Origin: Candidatus Saccharimonadia bacterium
GTDB lineage: Bacteria; Patescibacteriota; Saccharimonadia; Saccharimonadales; SZUA-47
Reading direction: 5' to 3'
DNA: 9,274 nt
Assembly (NCBI GenBank): GCA_938050265.1
Contig: CALLJT010000001.1
Location: forward strand, 1-9,274
Shown piece after piece: positions 1 through 4,928 of this stretch. The stretch's first letter is position 1. Every line of letters begins with the position of its first letter. The notes beneath the pieces were generated by a model. It saw only the letters and a list, made by a program, of their open reading frames with translations. It did not search any database and had not been told where the DNA came from. The translations under genes and the position numbers were made by a program.

Positions 1-1
1 C

Positions 2-10
2 TGTGGAAAA
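2..10 (-). promoter_or_regulatory. DnaA box upstream of dnaA (TTTTCCACA)
   Basis: The + strand reads TGTGGAAAA, so the - strand reads TTTTCCACA, which fits the degenerate DnaA-box consensus TTWTNCACA exactly. It lies about 127 bp before the proposed dnaA start. A box here fits DnaA autoregulation or an upstream part of a bipartite origin. The window starts one base before it, so further boxes upstream cannot be seen. A weaker candidate (ATTTACACA on the - strand, one mismatch at the first base) lies at 52-60. Confidence 0.6.
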
Positions 11-63
11 GTAGCTACTAAAAGAGACCACCCCTAGAAGCCCCCAACTGTTGTGTAAATAGC

Positions 64-72
64 TGTGGAAAA
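64..72 (-). promoter_or_regulatory. DnaA box in dnaA leader (TTTTCCACA)
   Basis: This is a second exact TTTTCCACA on the - strand, in the same orientation as the box at 2-10. It covers the GTG at 65-67 that would be the most upstream possible dnaA start. That overlap is one reason to treat this stretch as regulatory leader rather than coding sequence. It probably takes part in autoregulation of dnaA or in origin function; which of the two cannot be told from sequence. Confidence 0.6.
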
Positions 73-122
73 ACACCTGCGAGTGTACTACTATTCATAT
101 ACGAAAGAGGTGCGATTAAGAG

Positions 123-128
123 AGGGAG
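123..128 (+). promoter_or_regulatory. Shine-Dalgarno site fixing the dnaA start
   Basis: AGGGAG lies 8 nt before the ATG at 137, a good ribosome-binding spacing. No comparable site precedes the GTG at 65. This decides the start in favour of ATG 137. Confidence 0.65.
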
Positions 129-136
129 CAATAGGC

Positions 137-1531
137 ATGTCCGAGAGCGGTATGTGGCAGTCAGTATTAGGTGAAGCAGAAGTATCGCTGTCTCGCGGAA
201 ACTACGTGACGTGGTTTAAAAAAACCACCCTGCTTGGCTACACCCCCGAGGAAGCTGTCATTGGCGTGCCGAATGTATTTATTAAGCAACAAATGGAACG
301 CCGCTACTCCGACTACATTGCGGACTTACTGGAAAAAAACGGCACTCGTCCAAAAAACGTTCGGTTCGAAATCTACACTGCACCGGGCGCCAAAAAAGCC
401 GAAACAACTCGTGATACATCTGTCCCGCGAGAACCCCAGGAGACAAAAGACACGAGCAGCAAGAAGCAACGCTCTGGCCGCAAGACGTCTTCTAGCGGTG
501 TGTCGCATGCATACCGACTCGGCCTGAACAGCAAATACACATTCGACAATTTCATCGTCGGCTCGAGCAACGAACTTGCGTACGCAGCATGTCAGTCTAT
601 TGCTGCAACACCCGGCCAAAAATACAACCCGCTCTTCTTATATGGTGGTGTTGGTATCGGTAAAACCCACCTCATCCAAGCCGTGGGAAACGAAATCGTA
701 AAGATCAATCCCAGCGCACATATTGTATATATATCATCGGAGCAATTCGTCCAGGAGTTTCTCGACGCAATCCGGTTCAAAAAAAACACCGACTTCGCCG
801 GCTACTACCGTAGTGCTGACGTCCTGATCGTCGACGACATACAGTTTATCGCTGGCAAAGAGAAGACCCAGGAAGAATTCTTCCATACGTTCAACGCACT
901 CCACCAAGCCAATAAGCAGATCATAATCAGCAGCGACAGGCCCCCACGGGACATCCCAACTCTCGAAGAACGCCTGCGTAGTCGTTTCACCTGGGGCATG
1001 GCCATAGACATGCAGACGCCAGACTTCGAAACACGCTGCGCAATCGTTCAGACAAAGGCCTCTCAGCAGAGTCTCGAACTCGAACCGGACGTTGTTGAAC
1101 TCCTCGCAAACGCGTTCCGCTCAAACATTCGTGAACTGGAGGGCGCACTCAACCAGCTCATTGTGTACTGTGAAACGCATGGACTCACACCCAACACAGA
1201 AGTAGCCGAATCAATCCTCAGCAGCGCCGACAAGCGCCCCCGACACCTCACTGCCCGGCAAGTAGTTGACGTGACTGCTCGCTACTTCTCTGTCGACGTC
1301 CAGGACCTCATGAGCCCCAAGAGAGACAAAGAAATAGTCGTCCCTCGCCAGATAGCAATGCACCTGCTCCGCTCAGAACTAAAGCTCAGCTTCCCGAAGA
1401 TCGCCCGTGAATGCGGACGCAAAGACCACACTACCGCCATGCACTCCGTCGAGAAGATCCAAAAAGCACTCGTTCTCGACCCGAGCATCCGCCAGCAAGT
1501 AACTGAGCTCAAGGGGCTGCTCTATGCATAG
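137..1531 (+). CDS. dnaA: Chromosomal replication initiator protein DnaA
   Basis: DnaA is the AAA+ ATPase that binds DnaA boxes, melts the origin and loads the helicase. From ATG 137 the protein is 464 residues, close to the usual bacterial length. Domain I is about residues 1-85, followed by a charged, Ser/Thr/Lys-rich domain II linker to about 125. The AAA+ domain III shows Walker A GGVGIGKT (170-177; Ile where Leu is more usual), Walker B IVDD (231-234), sensor 1 ISSD (264-267), an arginine-finger RF motif (R283) and sensor 2 NIRELEGA (330-337). Domain IV carries the DnaA-box-binding signature RKDHTTAMHS (428-437). The frame stays open to a GTG at 65, but that codon sits in a DnaA box and the extra 24 residues do not look like DnaA; AGGGAG precedes ATG 137. 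The gene is followed by the putative oriC and dnaN. DnaA boxes in its leader suggest autoregulation. The identification is secure; only the start is an inference. Confidence 0.97.
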   Translation: MSESGMWQSVLGEAEVSLSRGNYVTWFKKTTLLGYTPEEAVIGVPNVFIKQQMERRYSDYIADLLEKNGTRPKNVRFEIYTAPGAKKAETTRDTSVPREPQETKDTSSKKQRSGRKTSSSGVSHAYRLGLNSKYTFDNFIVGSSNELAYAACQSIAATPGQKYNPLFLYGGVGIGKTHLIQAVGNEIVKINPSAHIVYISSEQFVQEFLDAIRFKKNTDFAGYYRSADVLIVDDIQFIAGKEKTQEEFFHTFNALHQANKQIIISSDRPPRDIPTLEERLRSRFTWGMAIDMQTPDFETRCAIVQTKASQQSLELEPDVVELLANAFRSNIRELEGALNQLIVYCETHGLTPNTEVAESILSSADKRPRHLTARQVVDVTARYFSVDVQDLMSPKRDKEIVVPRQIAMHLLRSELKLSFPKIARECGRKDHTTAMHSVEKIQKALVLDPSIRQQVTELKGLLYA

Positions 1532-1554
1532 GTCACTCCTGCGCGATACGGCGC

Positions 1555-1563
1555 TGTGGAAAC
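1555..1563 (-). promoter_or_regulatory. DnaA box (GTTTCCACA, one mismatch)
   Basis: The - strand reads GTTTCCACA, one mismatch from TTTTCCACA. It is the box closest to the dnaA stop and faces opposite to the + strand boxes further along the gap. Confidence 0.45.
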
Positions 1564-1575
1564 ACTGTGTACTAC

Positions 1576-1597
1576 CCGTGGAGAACTATCTCCGCGG
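1576..1597. repeat. Inverted repeat, 9-bp stem with 4-nt loop
   Basis: The arms CCGTGGAGA and TCTCCGCGG pair over nine positions (one is a T.G wobble in RNA) around the loop ACTA. It begins 45 bp after the dnaA stop codon. No T-run follows on either strand, so it is not a standard intrinsic terminator. It could end or protect the dnaA transcript, or be a structural element or protein site within the origin. The pairing is seen directly; its role is unknown. Confidence 0.6.
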
Positions 1598-1679
1598 TGT
1601 GCGAAAACTGTCCATAACAAGCAGCCACTCCACATGCCCCGCTCACCCATCCCCACAAACCCACAATCTATCCGCAGGG

Positions 1680-1688
1680 ACATCCACA
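1680..1688 (+). promoter_or_regulatory. Weak DnaA-box candidate (ACATCCACA)
   Basis: The last seven bases ATCCACA match the strong box TTATCCACA; the first two bases differ. It is listed because it faces the same way as the downstream boxes and lies in the origin gap. Alone it would not be convincing. Confidence 0.3.
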
Positions 1689-1702
1689 GAGAAAGCTGCC
1701 AA

Positions 1703-1711
1703 CTTTCCACA
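1703..1711 (+). promoter_or_regulatory. DnaA box (CTTTCCACA, one mismatch)
   Basis: CTTTCCACA differs from TTTTCCACA only at the first base. It lies 26 bp before the next + strand box (1737-1745) and has the same orientation, pointing toward the AT-rich tract. Confidence 0.5.
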
Positions 1712-1736
1712 CTACCCCTCCCCTGTTGCGGTAGGT

Positions 1737-1754
1737 TTTTCCACGATACCCACA
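1737..1754 (+). promoter_or_regulatory. Tandem DnaA-box pair beside the unwinding element
   Basis: TTTTCCACG (1737-1745, one mismatch at the last base) is directly followed by ATACCCACA (1746-1754, two mismatches to TTATCCACA). Both point toward the GC cluster and trinucleotides at 1755-1767. In characterised basal unwinding systems the box next to the GC cluster anchors DnaA, which then spreads onto single-stranded trio DNA. The second box is weak by sequence alone but is in exactly the right position. Confidence 0.5.
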
Positions 1755-1767
1755 GGGCCTATTACTA
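1755..1767. promoter_or_regulatory. GC cluster plus DnaA-trio-like repeats
   Basis: GGGCC (1755-1759) is followed by CTA TTA CTA (1759-1767, sharing the C at 1759). Read on the - strand this is TAG TAA TAG, the pattern of DnaA-trios, the single-stranded DnaA-binding elements described first for Bacillus subtilis. The order box, GC cluster, trios, AT-rich tract matches the known layout. Function is inferred from that match. Confidence 0.55.
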
Positions 1768-1790
1768 CAATAATCTTATATATACATAGA
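1760..1790. other. AT-rich tract, probable DNA unwinding element
   Basis: 26 of 31 bases are A or T, in a gap that is otherwise C-rich. It includes the alternating run TTATATATACAT. It directly follows the DnaA boxes and GC cluster, as expected for the site of first strand opening. It may also hold the dnaN promoter (-10-like TACAAT at 1766-1771), but I see no matching -35 element. Confidence 0.55.
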
Positions 1791-1813
1791 GGAAGGACAT
1801 TTAGAGGAGCTTC

Positions 1814-2902
1814 ATGAAACTAACCGTCACGCAAGAAAACCTAAGCAGAGCACTATCAACTGTATCCAGAGTCGCCAGTACTCGGGCGTCCCTACCAGTA
1901 CTGTCTAATGTCTTACTGAAGACGTCGAACAACCGTCTGCTACTTGCAGCTACGAACCTTGATATCGCTATCACGGAAACAATTGGTGCAAAAGTCGAGA
2001 CAGAGGGAGCCGTAACGGTGCCAGCTCGGCTTATGCAGGACTTCATCGGGAGCCTCCCTGCGGGCAGTCTGCAGCTCGAGGTCACAGACGGTGCGCTTCA
2101 TCTGAGCGCAGACCGATTCGACTCGACTATCCACGGCATGTCCCCAGAGGAGTTCCCGGTGATGCCGACGCTTGAATCGGGCACGTCGGTGTCGTTTGCT
2201 GCCGATGAGCTCAAGCAGGCGCTTTCGAGCGTGTTGTTTGCGGCCTCGAGCGACGAGGCACGTCCTGTGCTAACGGGTGTATACTTCTCGTCAGAAAAAA
2301 GCTCACTCTGTGTTGCTGCAACTGATTCGTATCGGCTCGCTGAGCAGAAAATTTCAAAAGACATCGCTGACACGTCGCTGCTCGTACCAGCAAAGGCACT
2401 TACGGAAGTACTCCGGGTTATCAAGGACTCTGAGCCCGTTGAGGTTTCATATGACGACCAGCAGGCCCGGTTTGTCGTTGGCGACATCGAAATCGTTACA
2501 CGTCTTGTCGACGGCGAATATCCCGACTATCGCAAGCTACTCCCGGGTAGTTATGCGACGTCCGCAGTGCTGTCCCGCAAGGATTTGAGTGAAATCACCA
2601 AGGTCTCCAGTCTGTTCGCCCGTGAAGCGGCCGGCAGCATTACGATAAAGATCGATTCGACTGCAAAAAGCCTCAGTGTGCAGTCCATTGCGTCACAGGT
2701 CGGAGAGAACGTAGCGAACGCCCCTGCTGAAGTCGAAGGCGACGCAGAAATCACCCTCAACTCACGGTACATACTCGATGCGTTGGGCGCATTCGGCGGC
2801 GAGCGCATTAAGATTGGCGTCAACGGCACGCTTGATCCGTGTGTGCTTACTGACCCCGATGACAATAACTACCTGCACGTAATAATGCCCGTCAAGAGCT
2901 GA
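1814..2902 (+). CDS. dnaN: DNA polymerase III sliding clamp (beta subunit)
   Basis: DnaN forms the ring-shaped dimer that tethers DNA polymerase III and other clamp partners to DNA. The product is 362 residues, the usual length, and consists of three similar clamp folds (about 1-120, 128-245 and 246-362). Recognisable family sequences are the N-terminus MKLTVTQENL, RPVLTGV (150-156), the segment RLVDGEYPDYRKLLP (230-244), and the C-terminal end MPVK, which matches the usual MP-x-R/K ending. The start is clear: AGGAG at 1805-1809 lies 4 nt before the ATG, and the next in-frame upstream codons do not extend the family match. It follows the putative oriC and precedes recF by 53 bp. It ends in TGA, which shows that TGA is a stop in this organism. 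Confidence 0.97.
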   Translation: MKLTVTQENLSRALSTVSRVASTRASLPVLSNVLLKTSNNRLLLAATNLDIAITETIGAKVETEGAVTVPARLMQDFIGSLPAGSLQLEVTDGALHLSADRFDSTIHGMSPEEFPVMPTLESGTSVSFAADELKQALSSVLFAASSDEARPVLTGVYFSSEKSSLCVAATDSYRLAEQKISKDIADTSLLVPAKALTEVLRVIKDSEPVEVSYDDQQARFVVGDIEIVTRLVDGEYPDYRKLLPGSYATSAVLSRKDLSEITKVSSLFAREAAGSITIKIDSTAKSLSVQSIASQVGENVANAPAEVEGDAEITLNSRYILDALGAFGGERIKIGVNGTLDPCVLTDPDDNNYLHVIMPVKS

Positions 2903-2910
2903 GACGCACA

Positions 2911-2931
2911 GATTAAGATTTAAGGATTAAG
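2911..2931 (+). repeat. Three tandem 7-bp repeats in dnaN-recF gap
   Basis: GATTAAG, ATTTAAG and GATTAAG lie end to end (2911-2917, 2918-2924, 2925-2931); only the first two bases of the middle copy differ. They fill the region where a -35 element for the promoter-like sequence at 2944-2949 would lie. They could be an operator or a chance short repeat. Confidence 0.5.
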
Positions 2932-2943
2932 GGTCGCGCCACT

Positions 2944-2949
2944 TATACT
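2944..2949 (+). promoter_or_regulatory. Possible -10 element for a leaderless recF transcript
   Basis: TATACT matches the -10 consensus TATAAT at five of six positions. It ends 6 bp before the recF ATG, so transcription would begin at or next to the start codon. recF has no Shine-Dalgarno sequence at normal spacing, which fits leaderless initiation. No good -35 element is visible at 17 bp spacing. Co-transcription with dnaN remains equally possible. Confidence 0.3.
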
Positions 2950-2955
2950 GAACGT

Positions 2956-4014
2956 ATGATTGAGGCGATACGGCTACAGAACGTGCGTTCGTACGCGAGC
3001 GGCGTGTTTGAGTTTGCAAAAGGCGTAAATATCGTGGTTGGACCAAACGCGAGCGGCAAAACAAACCTCCTCGAAGCAGTGCATGTCGCAGTCCGCGGTA
3101 GTGGCTTCAAAAGCGCGGACCGCGACCTGGTGCGCCACGGACAAGAGTGGGCGCGGATCGACGCTTCGGTCTGTGGCGAAAACCGTGTTATAAAAATACG
3201 CCATGAAAGCCCCCAGAAAATTACCAAGTCCTTCGAGTTCGACGAAACCCCGAGGCGATCGATGCGCGCTGACTCTATGATTCCGGTTGTCCTGTTTGAG
3301 CCGAACCACCTGCTACTGCTTGCCGGAGAGCCTGAGCGTCGCCGTGCGTACGCTGACACCATTCTCGAGGTGACGGAACGTCGCCACGCGGCTGCTGTGA
3401 AGGATTACCGTCGCATCCTTCGCCAAAGAAACAGGCTGCTCAAACAGGGCTCAGTATCTGCTGAACATATGTTTGTGTGGGATCTGCAACTCAGCGACCT
3501 CGGAGGTCTGATAGCGACGAGCCGTCGACAGTTGCTGGAAGGCATGGCTGAGAGGCTCAGAGAGGCGTACAGTGCAGTGAGCGGGGGCACAGATGTGTTG
3601 CGTGTCGAATATCAGTCCAAGCTGCCTTCTGGCGGCTATACGCAGGCTTTGCTGGACCGACTACGGACAGGTCTAGATACAGACAGGGTTCGCGGGTTTA
3701 CGGGGGCCGGCCCTCATCGTGACGACATACAGTTTATGATCAACGACAGGCCAGCTCGCTCCGACGCGTCTCGAGGAGAGGTGCGCAGTATCGTGCTTGC
3801 CTTGAAATTGTGCGAGTACGACATCGTCAGCGAAGCTACCGGCAGCAAACCTATCGTGCTTCTTGATGACGTGTTTAGTGAGCTCGACGGTCGACGTAGG
3901 CGGCTGTTGACGGAGTCGCTTCAGTCCGCTCAGACGTTTATCACTACTACTGACGCAGATATCGCGCTTGATTATTTTGAGCGTGACTGCGCCATTATCT
4001 CAACGTCTTCGTAG
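2956..4014 (+). CDS. recF: DNA replication and repair protein RecF
   Basis: RecF is an SMC/ABC-type ATPase that acts with RecO and RecR to load RecA at single-strand gaps. The protein is 352 residues, near the family norm. It shows Walker A GPNASGKTN (29-37), the family segment GAGPHRDD (250-257), the ABC signature region SRGEVRS (272-278) and Walker B IVLLDDVFSELD (300-311, D304 and D305). All catalytic motifs look intact. The N-terminus MIEAIRLQNVRSY matches the usual RecF beginning, so ATG 2956 is the likely start even though no ribosome-binding sequence precedes it at normal distance. It follows dnaN by 53 bp in the conserved dnaA-dnaN-recF order. The usual next genes (gyrB or a DUF721 gene) are absent: recF converges with a - strand gene, with only 11 bp between the stops. 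Confidence 0.95.
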   Translation: MIEAIRLQNVRSYASGVFEFAKGVNIVVGPNASGKTNLLEAVHVAVRGSGFKSADRDLVRHGQEWARIDASVCGENRVIKIRHESPQKITKSFEFDETPRRSMRADSMIPVVLFEPNHLLLLAGEPERRRAYADTILEVTERRHAAAVKDYRRILRQRNRLLKQGSVSAEHMFVWDLQLSDLGGLIATSRRQLLEGMAERLREAYSAVSGGTDVLRVEYQSKLPSGGYTQALLDRLRTGLDTDRVRGFTGAGPHRDDIQFMINDRPARSDASRGEVRSIVLALKLCEYDIVSEATGSKPIVLLDDVFSELDGRRRRLLTESLQSAQTFITTTDADIALDYFERDCAIISTSS

Positions 4015-4025
4015 GCGGCCCCTTC

Positions 4026-4880
4026 TTACTGGTTCATGAACTCAAGTGTCTCAGGTGCGATTTCGGTATCGGTGCGAGGCCCTGCTGGCACGAGCTCGCG
4101 TCCGGTGTCCTCTGCAGGGAATTCCTCGAGCCCGTTGTCGATGAGCTCGTCACTTGGGTCGTACTCTATCTGTATATCGGTCTCCGGGTTGACGTCTTGT
4201 TTTTTGATCCACTCAAGCGCGTCCGCACGAACTACCTCTGTTTGGCGCCTGAATGACTCGATGTCACCAAAAAACGGCGTGAATGTCTGGATCGTCACAG
4301 TGTAGTTGTCTTTTTCGTCCTTCCAGTCTGCTGCGGTACCGAACTCAGGCGACGTCGTATAGTATTCGATCCGGTATGATATCTCGTCATGGGGCAGCTT
4401 CGACAGGAGTGGGTTTCTGCTTTCTACGGTGCCTACGGCTTGTGTTTGACGGGCTTTTTCTGCGGCGTCCAGCTCGTTGTAGGGTATGTACAATACGTTA
4501 TATTCGATCGTTTCTGAATGTTGCTCATCCTGGTCAGAGCGGATATCGGTGATGGCGACTGTGAGATTAGTGTTCGGCTCCGGTGTATCTTCGAGCAGTA
4601 TGTCGAGCGTATTGTCGACGATCCGGGTGGTGTGCGCGAGCGGCGGCGACAGTGTCACGTAGAACTCAGGCTGGTCGGCTACGCCTCGGAGTGCCTTGCT
4701 GTACTCCACGGTTATGGTGTTCGTGGAGCTTGCGAATGTCCCGGACGGCGTTATGTTTGTGATGCGAAAACGCGCGTTTAGCACGAGCTGGATGGCTGTA
4801 AGTACAATCACTAGAACCAGAAGGGCTCCGGCGCCGAGAGTGAGCGCTTTCTTGGTTTGAGGTGTGAGGTTGGTGTTCAT
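4026..4880 (-). CDS. Single-pass membrane protein with Ig-like extracellular domain, function unknown
   Basis: I do not recognise a named family for the whole 284-residue protein. A short polar N-terminus is followed by one hydrophobic segment (about 12-34), probably a membrane anchor with the rest outside. Residues about 38-130 are beta-rich and resemble bacterial Ig-like domains (the ITPSGTF...ITVEYSKAL pattern). A second region, about 160-245, mixes beta strands and a helix (EISYRIEYY; YTVTIQTF; a helix around 206-228). The tail from about 240 is acidic and Pro-rich. There are no cysteines. The start is supported by AAAGGAA 6 nt upstream. It lies 48 bp after the large exported hydrolase gene on the same strand with no terminator visible between, so it is probably the last gene of that operon. 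It may anchor, scaffold or regulate the upstream enzymes; this is inference from position only. Confidence 0.85.
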   Translation of the reverse strand: MNTNLTPQTKKALTLGAGALLVLVIVLTAIQLVLNARFRITNITPSGTFASSTNTITVEYSKALRGVADQPEFYVTLSPPLAHTTRIVDNTLDILLEDTPEPNTNLTVAITDIRSDQDEQHSETIEYNVLYIPYNELDAAEKARQTQAVGTVESRNPLLSKLPHDEISYRIEYYTTSPEFGTAADWKDEKDNYTVTIQTFTPFFGDIESFRRQTEVVRADALEWIKKQDVNPETDIQIEYDPSDELIDNGLEEFPAEDTGRELVPAGPRTDTEIAPETLEFMNQ

Positions 4881-4928
4881 GGCATGTTCCTTTCGTCGTT
4901 TGAGGTTTTGTGGTCTTGAGGGGTTTAG

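Larger units (their letters stand above)
1532..1813. other. oriC: Probable chromosomal replication origin (oriC), dnaA-dnaN gap
   Basis: This 282-bp non-coding gap lies between dnaA and dnaN, a classic oriC position. It contains several near-consensus DnaA boxes (1555-1563 on -, 1703-1711 and 1737-1745 on +, weaker ones at 1680-1688 and 1746-1754), an inverted repeat (1576-1597), a GC cluster with CTA/TTA trinucleotides (1755-1767) and an AT-rich tract (1760-1790). Hand counts give a strong C excess on the + strand before it (8 G and 29 C in 1621-1680) and a G excess further right (27 G and 10 C in 3541-3600), the polarity expected across an origin. The dnaN ribosome-binding sequence occupies its last bases. 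No tRNA or small gene is evident. The origin role is inferred from layout and motifs. Confidence 0.75.

Noticed and set aside
88..96. CTA CTA TTC as a second DnaA-trio block after the box at 64-72
   Set aside because: The neighbouring box points the opposite way from the known box-to-trio arrangement and there is no GC cluster between them.
65..136. GTG-started N-terminal extension of DnaA (24 residues)
   Set aside because: The GTG lies inside a DnaA box, has no ribosome-binding sequence, and the extra residues do not resemble DnaA; ATG 137 has AGGGAG at 8 nt.
1576..1597. Inverted repeat as a dnaA intrinsic terminator
   Set aside because: No T-run follows on either strand, so it is kept as a repeat of unknown role.
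1609..1617. TGTCCATAA as a DnaA box on the - strand
   Set aside because: It reads TTATGGACA, with mismatches in the core CCACA; too weak to list.
2900..2902. TGA recoded as Gly or Trp, as in some CPR lineages
   Set aside because: TGA ends dnaN right after its conserved C-terminus, and all genes read fully with the standard bacterial code.
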